A stretch of DNA of 64,000 bases, taken from Pseudomonas cichorii. Lineage in GTDB: Bacteria; Pseudomonadota; Gammaproteobacteria; Pseudomonadales; Pseudomonadaceae. The first letter of the stretch is position 1, and each line of letters begins with the position of its first letter. The position numbers were made by a program, and so were the translations under genes. Under the pieces are notes generated by a model, which made no database searches, had not been told where the DNA came from, and was given only the letters and a program-made list of their open reading frames with translations. Below are positions 44,743 to 54,158 of this stretch, in pieces. The stretch lies in assembly GCF_018343775.1 (NCBI RefSeq), contig NZ_CP074349.1, positions 496,001 through 560,000 of the forward strand, read 5' to 3'.

Positions 44743-47388
44743 TTAACAGTCCAGTGGGTTGCGTTTTTCAGGATCGATACCGAACTTGGCAATGGCTTCA
44801 GCCACGACTTTAGGTTCGATGTCGCCACGGTCAGCCAAGGCTTCCAGGGCTGCCAGCACCACGAAGTTACGGTCGACTTCAAAGAAGTGACGCAGCTTGC
44901 GGCGGCTGTCGCTACGGCCGAAACCGTCGGTGCCCAGCACTTTGTATTCCTTGGACGGAACCCACTGACGGATCTGGTCAGCGAACAGCTTCATGTAGTC
45001 GGTGGAGGCGATGACCGGACCTTTACGGCCGCCCAGGCACTGCTCGACGTAAGTCTGCTGAGGCTTCTGGCCAGGGTGCAGACGGTTGGAGCGTTCTACC
45101 GCCAGGCCGTCACGACGCAGTTCGTTGAAGCTGGTAACGCTCCAGACGTCGGCACCGATGTTGAACTCGTCGCGCAGGATCTTCGCCGCTTCGCGGACTT
45201 CACGCAGGATGGTGCCCGAGCCCAGCAACTGGACGTGGTGAGCAGCCGCCTTGGTGTCTTCTTCGAGCAGGTACATGCCCTTGATGATGCCTTCCTCGGC
45301 GCCGGCCGGAATGGCTGGCTGGGTGTAGGCTTCGTTCATCACGGTGATGTAGTAGAAGATGTCCTGTTGTTCTTCGGTCATCTTCTTCATGCCGTCCTGG
45401 ATGATCACCGCCAGCTCGTAGCCATAGGTCGGATCATAGGTGCGGCAGTTAGGCACAGTGGAGGCCAGGATGTGGCTGTGACCGTCTTCGTGCTGCAGGC
45501 CTTCGCCGTTCAGCGTGGTACGGCCGGCGGTGCCACCGATCAGGAAGCCACGGGTGCGGCTGTCGCCAGCGGCCCATGCCAGATCGCCAATACGCTGGAA
45601 GCCGAACATCGAGTAGAAGATGTAGAACGGCAGCATCGGCTGGTTGTGGTTGCTGTACGAAGTACCGGCAGCGATGAACGACGACATGGCGCCCGCTTCG
45701 TTGATGCCTTCTTCGAGGATCTGGCCCTTCTTGTCTTCGCGGTAGAACATCACCTGGTCTTTATCGACTGGCTCGTAGAGCTGGCCGACGGACGAGTAGA
45801 TGCCCAACTGACGGAACATGCCTTCCATACCGAAGGTACGGGCTTCGTCCGGGATGATCGGAACGATGCGCTGACCGATTTCCTTGTCCTTGACCAGTTG
45901 CGCCAGGATGCGCACGAAAGCCATGGTGGTGGAAATTTCGCGGTCGCCCGAGCCGTCCAGGATCGCTTTCAGCGTTTCCAGTGGTGGCGTCGGGATGCTG
46001 ATGCTCTTGGCGCGGCGCTGAGGTACGAAACCACCCAGGGCGCTGCGGCGCTCGGCCAGGTACTTGGCTTCGGCGCTGCCTTCTTCCGGACGGAAGAACG
46101 GCAGGTTTTCCAGCTCGGAGTCCTTGATCGGCACGTCGAAGCGGTCACGGAAGTGACGCAGGCTGTCGACATCGACTTTCTTGGTGTTGTGCGCGGTGTT
46201 CTTGGCTTCGCCTGCACCGGTACCGTAACCCTTGATGGTCTTGGCCAGGATGACAGTCGGCTGGTCCTTGTGGTTGACCGCCTGATGGTAGGCCGCGTAG
46301 ACCTTGTACGGGTCGTGACCACCACGGTTGAGTTTCCAGATTTCGTCGTCGGACAGGTCTTCGACCATGGCCTTGAGTTCAGGCGTGTTGAAGAAGTGCT
46401 CGCGAACGAACGCTCCGTCCTTGGCCTTGTAGTTCTGGTACTCGCCGTCGATGACTTCGTCCATGCGGCGTTGCAGGGCACCGTTGGTGTCCTTGGCCAG
46501 CAGTGGGTCCCAGAAACGGCCCCAGATGACTTTGTTGACGTTCCATGCTGCACCGCGGAACACGCCTTCGAGTTCCTGGATGATCTTGGCGTTGCCGCGA
46601 ACCGGGCCGTCGAGGCGCTGCAGGTTGCAGTTGATGACGAAGATCAGGTTGTCCAGCTTCTCGCGACCGGCCAGGGCGATTGCGCCCAGGGATTCCGGCT
46701 CGTCGGTCTCGCCGTCGCCCAGGAAACACCAGACTTTCTGCTTGCCTGCCGGGATGTAGCCGCGGTTTTCCAGGTACTTCATGAAGCGCGCCTGGTAGAT
46801 CGCCTGGATCGGGCCCAGACCCATGGATACGGTCGGGAACTGCCAGAAATCAGGCATCAGCCATGGGTGCGGGTACGAGGACAGGCCGTTGCCGTCGACT
46901 TCCTGACGGAAGTTGTTCATCTGGTCTTCGCTGATGCGGCCTTCGAGGAACGCACGGGCATAGACGCCCGGGGAGGCGTGGCCCTGGAAGTAGATCAGGT
47001 CGCCGCCGTGCTCGTCGGTCGGGGCCTGGAAGAAGTAGTTGAAACCGATGTCATACAGCGTCGCGCTGGAAGCGAAGCTGGAGATGTGACCGCCCAGGTC
47101 CGGGTCGTTCAGGTTGGTCTTGACGACCATTGCCAATGCGTTCCAGCGTACCAGCGAGCGAATGCGGCGTTCCATGAACAGGTCGCCAGGCATGCGTGCT
47201 TCGTGAGTAACCGGAATGGTGTTGCGGTATGGCGTGGTGATGGCGTACGGCAGCTGCGAACCACTTCTAGTGGCCAGCTCGCCCATACGGGTCATCAGGT
47301 AATGAGCACGGTCTTCGCCTTCTTTGTCGAGAACCGATTCCAGGGCGTCCAGCCATTCCTGGGTTTCGACGGGATCGAGGTCTTGCAT
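44743..47388 (-). CDS. aceE: Pyruvate dehydrogenase E1 component AceE
   Basis: An 881-residue homodimeric E1 enzyme that decarboxylates pyruvate and acetylates E2 lipoyl groups. It starts with the MQDLDPVETQEWLDALESVL family N-terminus and has the TPP/Mg motif GDGETDEPESLGAI (about 230-243), the INCNLQRLDGPVRGN block right after it, and the VPNCRTYDPTYGYELAVI pyrimidine-domain region. Length matches the gammaproteobacterial type. It is divergent from glnE; two mirrored 13-bp motifs lie upstream and may be its operators. Confidence 0.97.
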   Translation of the reverse strand: MQDLDPVETQEWLDALESVLDKEGEDRAHYLMTRMGELATRSGSQLPYAITTPYRNTIPVTHEARMPGDLFMERRIRSLVRWNALAMVVKTNLNDPDLGGHISSFASSATLYDIGFNYFFQAPTDEHGGDLIYFQGHASPGVYARAFLEGRISEDQMNNFRQEVDGNGLSSYPHPWLMPDFWQFPTVSMGLGPIQAIYQARFMKYLENRGYIPAGKQKVWCFLGDGETDEPESLGAIALAGREKLDNLIFVINCNLQRLDGPVRGNAKIIQELEGVFRGAAWNVNKVIWGRFWDPLLAKDTNGALQRRMDEVIDGEYQNYKAKDGAFVREHFFNTPELKAMVEDLSDDEIWKLNRGGHDPYKVYAAYHQAVNHKDQPTVILAKTIKGYGTGAGEAKNTAHNTKKVDVDSLRHFRDRFDVPIKDSELENLPFFRPEEGSAEAKYLAERRSALGGFVPQRRAKSISIPTPPLETLKAILDGSGDREISTTMAFVRILAQLVKDKEIGQRIVPIIPDEARTFGMEGMFRQLGIYSSVGQLYEPVDKDQVMFYREDKKGQILEEGINEAGAMSSFIAAGTSYSNHNQPMLPFYIFYSMFGFQRIGDLAWAAGDSRTRGFLIGGTAGRTTLNGEGLQHEDGHSHILASTVPNCRTYDPTYGYELAVIIQDGMKKMTEEQQDIFYYITVMNEAYTQPAIPAGAEEGIIKGMYLLEEDTKAAAHHVQLLGSGTILREVREAAKILRDEFNIGADVWSVTSFNELRRDGLAVERSNRLHPGQKPQQTYVEQCLGGRKGPVIASTDYMKLFADQIRQWVPSKEYKVLGTDGFGRSDSRRKLRHFFEVDRNFVVLAALEALADRGDIEPKVVAEAIAKFGIDPEKRNPLDC

Positions 47389-47500
47389 GGCTTGCTCCAG
47401 GGCGGAAAGGCTTCCAGAATCGGTTGCCTGAGTTTGCGACTGGCCTTTTGGGCAGACGACATAAAATTCTTGGATTACCGGAGGGTTGTTCCGGCGGCGT

Positions 47501-47513
47501 GTAGTTTTACTAC
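47501..47513. promoter_or_regulatory. GntR-type operator 1 upstream of aceE
   Basis: GTAGTTTTACTAC is an inverted repeat of GTAGT around three bases, extended by T and A outside. The GT-N3-AC core fits FadR-subfamily GntR regulators, such as PdhR. Centre at 47507. Confidence 0.55.
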
Positions 47514-47552
47514 AAATCGACGACCATTTCAGCCCTTCGAGTTACATGCTCA

Positions 47553-47565
47553 GTAGTAAAACTAC
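47553..47565. promoter_or_regulatory. GntR-type operator 2 upstream of aceE
   Basis: GTAGTAAAACTAC is the exact reverse complement of operator 1. Its centre at 47559 is 52 bp away, about five helical turns, so both sites lie on one face of the DNA. Confidence 0.55.
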
Positions 47566-47772
47566 AGAGAAGCGACCAAATCGCTCCTGTCGTGTTGTGA
47601 GATAAAACGTTACCGTTGATGTGAATTTTATAATTTAGAGTGAAAAATTGGTGCTTGCTGCTAGCGATTCAGATTTTTCAGCAATTTATAACTTTTGTTC
47701 TACATTCGGCGGTTGCGCATGAAACTTGCGGACATGGCAGGTAGCCCATTGCACGCCGATCAAGGATAGACC

Positions 47773-50730
47773 ATGAGCCTACCTTCGCTGGCCGATTTTC
47801 CGGCCATCCTGCTGCCTTTAGTTACTCGTGCACAACAGACATTTCGTACAGCGCTGGCTGCGTTGCCGGACGATTCGCTGGCATCTTTCGAGGCCTGGCC
47901 GGAGTCGCGCCGCAAGGCGTTCGACCGGGTCTGTGCATCCAGCGACTTCGTCACCGAACAGGTTTGCCGCGACCCTCGCATGTTGCTGGAGTTGGCGGAG
48001 TCAGGCGAACTGGAGCGCAGTTTCAGCGTGGGCGAACTGCGCGGGCAAATCGCTGCCGCCGTACAGGCTGCCAGCAGCGATGATGAACTGGGGCGTAATC
48101 TACGTCGCCAGCGCATGCGTCAGCAAGTGCGGATTATCTGGCGCGATCTTACCCGTCAGGCAGAACTGATCGAAACCTGCCGTGATCTGTCCGAGATGGC
48201 AGATGGCTCTATCGATCTGGCGTATCAATGGCTGTACGAGCGTCACTGCCAGTTGCTCGGCACCCCGACCGGGCGCCGCACCGGTCAGCCACAGCATATG
48301 GTCATCCTCGGCATGGGCAAGCTGGGGGCGGTGGAACTGAACCTGTCTTCGGATATCGACCTGATCTTCGCTTACCCCGAAGGCGGCGAAACGGTGGGCG
48401 CCAAGCGTGCGCTCGATAACCAGGAATTCTTCATTCGTCTGGGCCAGCGGCTGATCAAGGCACTGGACCCGGTGACCGTCGACGGCTTCGTGTTCCGCGT
48501 CGACATGCGCTTGCGGCCTTATGGTTCATCGGGGGCGTTGGTGCTGAGCTTCAATGCGCTGGAGCAGTATTATCAGGATCAGGGTCGTGACTGGGAACGC
48601 TACGCCATGATCAAGGCTCGCGTCGTGGGCGGCGATCAGGTGGCTGGCGAGCAACTGCTGCAAATGCTGCGTCCGTTCGTGTACCGCCGTTACCTGGATT
48701 TCTCTGCCATCGAAGCGCTGCGCACCATGAAGCAGTTGATCCAGCAGGAAGTGCGGCGCAAGGGCATGGCCGAAAACATCAAGCTGGGCGCTGGCGGTAT
48801 CCGCGAAGTGGAATTCATTGCCCAGGCCTTCCAGCTGATTCACGGCGGTCGCGATCTGAGCCTGCAGCAGCGCCCGCTGTTCAAGGTGCTTAAAACCCTT
48901 GAAGGCCAGGGCTACCTGCCTTCTGCCGTGACCGACGAGTTGCGCGAAGGTTACGAGTTCCTGCGCTACACCGAGCATGCCATCCAGGCTATTGCCGACC
49001 GCCAGACCCAGATGTTGCCGGACAACGAGCAGGATCAGGCGCGCATTGCTTTCATGCTGGGCTTTGCCGACTGGTCGGCCTTCCATGAGCAACTGATGCA
49101 TTGGCGCAATCGGGTTTCATGGCATTTCCGTCAGGTGATTGCCGACCCGGATTCCGATGCCGATGACGAGCAACAGGATGACGATGAAGTCATCGTGGGC
49201 GGTGAGTGGTTGCCGCTGTGGCAGGAGTCTCAGGATGAAGAGGCGGCGTGCCGTCAGTTGTCCCAGGCCGGTTTTGTCGATGCCGACAAGGCTATCCGGC
49301 AACTGGCCAACCTGCGCGGCAGCCCGCAGTTGCGCTCGATGCAGCGCCTGGGGCGCGAGCGTCTGGATGCTTTCATTCCCCGTCTGCTGGCCCAGGCGGT
49401 CGAGCATGAAAGCCCGGATCTGGTCATTGAGCGGGTATTGCCGCTGGTCGAAGCGGTAGCCCGGCGTTCGGCTTATCTGGTGCTGCTCACGGAAAACCCC
49501 GATGCCCTGCGGCGCTTGCTGACGTTATGTGCGGCCAGCCCCTGGATTGCCGAGCAGATTGCCCGCTTCCCGTTGCTGCTGGACGAACTGCTCAATGAAG
49601 GTCGTCTGTTCAATCCGCCACTGGCACCGGAACTGGCGGCCGAGCTTCAGGAGCGGCTGATCCGTATCCCCGAGGACGATCTGGAGCAGCAGATGGAGGC
49701 CTTGCGACACTTCAAGCTGGCCCATCGTCTGCGGGTGGCCGCGTCCGAGATTTCGGGCAGTTTGCCGTTGATGAAAGTCAGCGATTACCTGACCTGGCTG
49801 GCCGAGGCGATTCTGGAACAGGTTCTGGCCCTGGCCTGGCGACATACTGTTGCCCGGCATGGCACGCCTTCGCGTCCCGACGGCAGTCTGTGCGATCCGA
49901 GTTTTGTCATCGTTGGTTACGGAAAAGTGGGCGGGATCGAACTGGGGCATGGCTCGGATCTGGATCTGGTCTTCATTCATGACGGCGATCCGCAGGCTGA
50001 AACCGATGGCGCCAAACCCATCGACGGGGCGCAATTCTTCACCCGTCTGGGCCAGCGCATCATTCACTTGCTGACAACCCAGACCAACTCCGGCCAGCTT
50101 TATGAGGTCGATATGCGGCTACGGCCCTCCGGGGCGTCGGGCCTGTTGGTCAGTTCGCTGGGGGCTTTTGGCCGCTATCAGGAAAATGAAGCATGGACCT
50201 GGGAGCATCAGGCACTGGTGCGTGCCCGGGTGCTGGTCGGAAGCCCTGATGTGGGCAATGAGTTCGGCAAGGTCCGGGCCACGGTATTGGCGCGCGAGCG
50301 CGATCTGGACAAGCTTCGTGCAGAAGTCAGCGAGATGCGCGCCAAGATGCGCGACAGCCTTGGGACTAAACTGACGGTGGCGGGAACGGCGGCCAATGCT
50401 TTCGATCCAGCCATGGTGTTCGACCTCAAGCAGGATGCCGGTGGTATCGTCGATATCGAATTTATGGTGCAATACGCGGCCTTGGCGTGGTCCAGAGAGC
50501 ATCCCGCCCTGCTGCGCTACACCGATAACATTCGTATTCTCGAAGGCCTGGAAGAGGCCGGGTTGTTGCCTGATGCCGATGCCAGCCTGTTGCGCGAAGC
50601 CTATAAGGCATACCGCGCAGCGGCGCACCGTCAGGCCTTGCAGAACCAGGCCGGGACAGTGGCCGGTGATCAGTTTGAAGTCGAGCGGCGCGAAGTGATG
50701 CGGATCTGGAGTGAGTCAGGACTGACCTGA
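47773..50730 (+). CDS. glnE: Glutamine synthetase adenylyltransferase/deadenylase GlnE
   Basis: A 985-residue bifunctional enzyme that adenylylates and deadenylylates glutamine synthetase according to nitrogen status signalled by PII. It has two nucleotidyltransferase domains: the N-terminal one (deadenylase) with GMGKLGAVELNLSSDIDLIF near residue 177 and the C-terminal one (adenylylase) with GYGKVGGIELGHGSDLDLVF near 715. The linker carries the AHRLRVAASEISG block. It starts at the ATG at 47773. The LPS operon begins downstream, after a REP pair. Confidence 0.97.
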   Translation: MSLPSLADFPAILLPLVTRAQQTFRTALAALPDDSLASFEAWPESRRKAFDRVCASSDFVTEQVCRDPRMLLELAESGELERSFSVGELRGQIAAAVQAASSDDELGRNLRRQRMRQQVRIIWRDLTRQAELIETCRDLSEMADGSIDLAYQWLYERHCQLLGTPTGRRTGQPQHMVILGMGKLGAVELNLSSDIDLIFAYPEGGETVGAKRALDNQEFFIRLGQRLIKALDPVTVDGFVFRVDMRLRPYGSSGALVLSFNALEQYYQDQGRDWERYAMIKARVVGGDQVAGEQLLQMLRPFVYRRYLDFSAIEALRTMKQLIQQEVRRKGMAENIKLGAGGIREVEFIAQAFQLIHGGRDLSLQQRPLFKVLKTLEGQGYLPSAVTDELREGYEFLRYTEHAIQAIADRQTQMLPDNEQDQARIAFMLGFADWSAFHEQLMHWRNRVSWHFRQVIADPDSDADDEQQDDDEVIVGGEWLPLWQESQDEEAACRQLSQAGFVDADKAIRQLANLRGSPQLRSMQRLGRERLDAFIPRLLAQAVEHESPDLVIERVLPLVEAVARRSAYLVLLTENPDALRRLLTLCAASPWIAEQIARFPLLLDELLNEGRLFNPPLAPELAAELQERLIRIPEDDLEQQMEALRHFKLAHRLRVAASEISGSLPLMKVSDYLTWLAEAILEQVLALAWRHTVARHGTPSRPDGSLCDPSFVIVGYGKVGGIELGHGSDLDLVFIHDGDPQAETDGAKPIDGAQFFTRLGQRIIHLLTTQTNSGQLYEVDMRLRPSGASGLLVSSLGAFGRYQENEAWTWEHQALVRARVLVGSPDVGNEFGKVRATVLARERDLDKLRAEVSEMRAKMRDSLGTKLTVAGTAANAFDPAMVFDLKQDAGGIVDIEFMVQYAALAWSREHPALLRYTDNIRILEGLEEAGLLPDADASLLREAYKAYRAAAHRQALQNQAGTVAGDQFEVERREVMRIWSESGLT

Positions 50731-50740
50731 CCCCCACGTT

Positions 50741-50830
50741 GTAGGAGCGGATTCATCCGCGAAGAGACCGGTACGATCAATACAGAATGTGTCGTCAGGT
50801 AATATCTTCGCGAATGAATTCGCTCCTACG
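50741..50830. repeat. REP inverted pair between glnE and waaF
   Basis: GTAGGAGCGGATTCATCCGC (50741 on) and TTCGCGAATGAATTCGCTCC (50806 on) face each other across about 40 bp. Confidence 0.8.
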
Positions 50831-50932
50831 GTTTATTGAGCGCTATATATAGATAGCTATGACAGGGAGGCGTCAGGTTGTGTGGGAAGGTCACGCAATC
50901 TGAAAGCCTCCCTGGCTGTTTTTGGATCGAGC

Positions 50933-51967
50933 ATGAAAATTTTGATCGTTGGGCCTAGCTGGGTCGGTGACATGGTGATGGCGCAAACGCTGTTCCAGTG
51001 TCTGAAGCAGCGTCATCCTGAGTGCGAAATCGATGTGCTGGCTCCCGAGTGGAGCCGTCCGCTCCTGGAGCGCATGCCTGAAGTGCGTGCTGCCTTGAGC
51101 TTTCCGCTGGGGCACGGCGCGCTGGAGCTGTCGACCCGACGCCGGATCGGCAAGTCCCTGGCCGGTCAGTACGATCAGGCCATTCTGCTGCCCAACTCCC
51201 TGAAGTCGGCGCTGGTGCCTTTTTTTGCAGGCATTCCCAAGCGCACCGGCTGGCGAGGCGAGTTCCGCTACGGCCTGCTCAACGACGTGCGGATCCTGGA
51301 CAAGCAGCGCTATCCCTTGATGATCGAACGTTTCATGGCCATGGCATTCGACAAGGGCGCTGAATTGCCACGCCCTTATCCCAAGCCGAGCCTGCAGATC
51401 GACACCCAGGTGCGCGATGCCGCGCTGGCCAAGTTCGGCCTGACCCTGGATCGTCCGGTACTGGCGCTGTGCCCGGGTGCCGAGTTCGGTGAATCCAAGC
51501 GCTGGCCGTCCGAGCATTATGCCCAGGTGGCCGAGTCCCGGATTCGTGAAGGCTGGCAGGTCTGGCTGTTCGGCTCGAAGAAGGATCATCCGGTCGGTGA
51601 GAGCATTCGCGACTATCTGATCCCCGGCCTGCGTGAAGAGGCGGTCAACCTCAGCGGCGAAACTTCATTGGCCGAGGCCATCGACCTGCTGTCCTGCGCC
51701 GATGCGGTCGTCTCCAACGACTCCGGGCTGATGCACGTGGCGGCTGCGCTGAACCGTCCGCTGGTGGCCGTCTACGGTTCGACATCGCCGGGCTTTACGC
51801 CGCCTCTGGCCGATGAGGTCGAGATCGTGCAACTGGGGATCGAATGCAGTCCCTGCTTCGAGCGCACCTGCCGTTTCGGTCACTACAACTGCATGCGCCT
51901 GCTTGAATCGGACTCTGTGGTTCAGGCATTGGGTCGTCTGGGCGGCACTCCGGTGGAGGTCGCCTGA
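50933..51967 (+). CDS. waaF: ADP-heptose:LPS heptosyltransferase II WaaF
   Basis: A 344-residue GT9 glycosyltransferase that adds the second heptose to the LPS inner core at the cytoplasmic face. It has the N-terminal MKILIVGPSWVGDMVMAQTL motif, the CPGAEFGESKRWP acceptor/ADP-heptose block near 180, the NDSGLMHVAAAL motif, and the ECSPCFERTCRFGHYNCM cysteine cluster typical of WaaF. I chose the ATG at 50933. It opens a run of seven LPS-core genes, and is separated from waaC by 2 bp. Confidence 0.96.
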   Translation: MKILIVGPSWVGDMVMAQTLFQCLKQRHPECEIDVLAPEWSRPLLERMPEVRAALSFPLGHGALELSTRRRIGKSLAGQYDQAILLPNSLKSALVPFFAGIPKRTGWRGEFRYGLLNDVRILDKQRYPLMIERFMAMAFDKGAELPRPYPKPSLQIDTQVRDAALAKFGLTLDRPVLALCPGAEFGESKRWPSEHYAQVAESRIREGWQVWLFGSKKDHPVGESIRDYLIPGLREEAVNLSGETSLAEAIDLLSCADAVVSNDSGLMHVAAALNRPLVAVYGSTSPGFTPPLADEVEIVQLGIECSPCFERTCRFGHYNCMRLLESDSVVQALGRLGGTPVEVA

Positions 51968-51969
51968 CT

Positions 51970-53034
51970 TTGCGGGTATTGCTGATAAAGACTTCTTCGC
52001 TGGGCGACGTGATTCATGCCTTGCCAGCGTTGACCGATGCGGCGCAAGCGCTGCCGGGTATTCAATTCGACTGGGTGGTGGAAGAGGGCTTTGCCGAGAT
52101 TCCCACCTGGCACCCGGCGGTGGACAAAGTGATTCCAGTGGCGATCCGTCGCTGGCGCAAGAACCTGTGGCAGACCTTCAAGACCGGCGAGTGGCAGGGT
52201 TTCAAGCAGCGTCTGCGCGAGACACATTACGACGTGGTCATTGATGCCCAGGGCCTGTTCAAGAGCGCCTGGCTGACCCGTTACGTCAATGCTCCGGTTG
52301 CGGGCCTGGACAAGCACTCGGCACGCGAGCCCATTGCCAGCCGTTTCTACGACCGGCCTTACCCGGTGGCACGTGGGCAGCACGCGGTTGAGCGGTTGCG
52401 GCAGTTGTTCGCTCAGGCTCTGGGCTATGAACTGCCTGCGGGCCTTGGCAATTACGGCCTCAAGCGTCTGTCGGCACTGGATGAAACGCTTGAAGCGCCA
52501 TTCGTACTGTTTTTGCATGGCACCACCTGGGCAACCAAGCACTGGCCCGAGCACTATTGGCGACAACTGGCGGAACTGATGGCTGCGCGAGGCCTGAACG
52601 TGCGCCTGCCGTGGGGCAACCCGGCTGAAAAGGCCCGCGCCGAGCGTATCGCCGAAGGCCTGGGCAATGCGCAGGTCTTGCCGAAGCTGAATCTGGCGGG
52701 CGTTGCCCGTGTACTGGCCAGTGCCCAGGCCTGCGTGGCGGTGGATACCGGCATCGGTCATCTGGCTGCGGCGCTGGATGTTCCGACCATTTCCCTGTTC
52801 GGGCCGACCAATCCGGGCCTGACCGGTGCCTATGGCAAGTCCCAGGTGCATCTGGCCGGTGATTACCCGGCATGTGCCCCTTGCCTGCAAAAGAAATGTA
52901 CTTATCAACCGACGGCTGACGATCAGTTGCGGTTCGACCTGAAACGCGAGTGGCCCATGTGCTTCACTCGCTTGAATCCCGAGCGGGTAGCGAGCCAGTT
53001 GGGCGCGCTGTTGCTGGCAAAGGAGCACAACTGA
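51970..53034 (+). CDS. waaC: ADP-heptose:LPS heptosyltransferase I WaaC
   Basis: A 354-residue GT9 enzyme that adds the first heptose to Kdo. The N-terminus MRVLLIKTSSLGDVIHALPA, then VDAQGLFKS-type region VIDAQGLFKSAWL, FLHGTTWATKHWPE, the VDTGIGHLAAAL motif and SLFGPTNPGLTGAYG are diagnostic of WaaC. The start is TTG at 51970, which suits the spacing after waaF; GGAGGTCG lies upstream. It overlaps waaG by one base (TGATG). Confidence 0.95.
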   Translation: MRVLLIKTSSLGDVIHALPALTDAAQALPGIQFDWVVEEGFAEIPTWHPAVDKVIPVAIRRWRKNLWQTFKTGEWQGFKQRLRETHYDVVIDAQGLFKSAWLTRYVNAPVAGLDKHSAREPIASRFYDRPYPVARGQHAVERLRQLFAQALGYELPAGLGNYGLKRLSALDETLEAPFVLFLHGTTWATKHWPEHYWRQLAELMAARGLNVRLPWGNPAEKARAERIAEGLGNAQVLPKLNLAGVARVLASAQACVAVDTGIGHLAAALDVPTISLFGPTNPGLTGAYGKSQVHLAGDYPACAPCLQKKCTYQPTADDQLRFDLKREWPMCFTRLNPERVASQLGALLLAKEHN

Positions 53035-54158
53035 TGCAACTGGCTTTCGTACTCTACAAATATTTCCCGTTCGGCGGCCTGCAACGCGACTTCATGCGTA
53101 TTGCGCTGGAGTGCCAGGAGCGCGGGCATCAGATTCGCGTCTACACCCTGATCTGGGAAGGCGATGTGCCGCCTGGCTTCGAGGTGCTGGTCGCGCCGGT
53201 CAAGGCGTTCTTCAACCATCGGCGCAATGAAAAGCTCAGCGCCTGGATGGAAGCGGACCTGGCCAAGCGCCCGGTGGATCGCTTGATCGGCTTCAACAAG
53301 ATGCCCGGTCTGGACGTGTATTACGCCGCCGACGCCTGTTTCGAGGACAAGGCGCAGAACCTGCGTAACTCCCTGTACCGCAAATGGGGCCGTTATCGCC
53401 ATTTTGCCGGGTACGAGCGGGCGGTATTCGCCAGAGAGGCGAAAACCCAGGTGCTGATGATTTCCGAAGTGCAGCAGCCGCTGTTCATCAAGTATTACGA
53501 CACGCCATTGTCGCGCTTCCACCTGCTGCCGCCGGGTATTTCCCAGGACCGCCGTGCGCCACCCGATGCGCCCGAGATTCGAGCCGGGTTTCGCAAGGAA
53601 TTCGGGCTGGCTGACGACGAACTGCTGCTGGTCCAGATCGGTTCGGGCTTCAAGACCAAGGGCGTGGACCGCAGCCTCAAGGCGCTGGCCGCCTTGCCTG
53701 CCGAACTTAAAAAACGCACTCGCCTGTTTGTAATCGGCCAGGACGACCCCAAAGTATTCCAGTTGCAAAGCGCAGCACTGGGGCTGGGCGAACAGGTGAC
53801 CTTCATGAAAGGGCGTAGCGATATTCCGCGTTTCCTGCTCGGCGCCGACCTGCTGATTCATCCGGCGTATAACGAGAACACTGGCACTGTGCTGCTTGAA
53901 GCGCTGGTGGCTGGCCTGCCAGTGCTGGTCAGTGCGGTCTGTGGGTATGCTCATTACATTGCCGAGGCCGACAGCGGTCTGGTGCTGGATGACCCGTTCG
54001 ATCAGGCGCAGCTCAACCGTTATCTGGTCAAGATGCTCGAAGACGATGCAGCGCGTCGCACCTGGGGCTCGAATGGTCTGGCGTTCGCCGATACGGCGGA
54101 CCTTTACAGCATGCCGCAGCACGCTGCCGATGTGATTCTGGCGGAGCCCCCTCAATGA
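53034..54158 (+). CDS. waaG: LPS core glucosyltransferase WaaG
   Basis: A 374-residue GT4 glycosyltransferase (GT-B fold) with the start MQLAFVLYKYFPFGGLQRDFMRIA, the UDP-sugar domain with QIGSGFKTKGVDRSLKAL, and the E-x7-E motif NENTGTVLLEALVAGLPVLV (about 285-304). WaaG adds the first outer sugar to heptose II; in Pseudomonas that sugar is galactosamine rather than glucose, as I recall, so donor identity is left open. Overlaps waaP as ATGA. Confidence 0.93.
   Translation: MQLAFVLYKYFPFGGLQRDFMRIALECQERGHQIRVYTLIWEGDVPPGFEVLVAPVKAFFNHRRNEKLSAWMEADLAKRPVDRLIGFNKMPGLDVYYAADACFEDKAQNLRNSLYRKWGRYRHFAGYERAVFAREAKTQVLMISEVQQPLFIKYYDTPLSRFHLLPPGISQDRRAPPDAPEIRAGFRKEFGLADDELLLVQIGSGFKTKGVDRSLKALAALPAELKKRTRLFVIGQDDPKVFQLQSAALGLGEQVTFMKGRSDIPRFLLGADLLIHPAYNENTGTVLLEALVAGLPVLVSAVCGYAHYIAEADSGLVLDDPFDQAQLNRYLVKMLEDDAARRTWGSNGLAFADTADLYSMPQHAADVILAEPPQ

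Larger units (their letters stand above)
47389..47772. promoter_or_regulatory. Divergent aceE-glnE control region (384 bp)
   Basis: No gene is seen. It holds two mirrored GTAGT-N3-ACTAC motifs nearer aceE and a perfect TATAAT at 47629-47634 on the plus strand as a possible glnE -10 box without a clear -35. Confidence 0.5.

Noticed and set aside
44887..47556. Long open frame (about 890 codons) antisense to aceE
   Set aside because: Shadow of aceE; composition follows third-position bias and no family features are seen.
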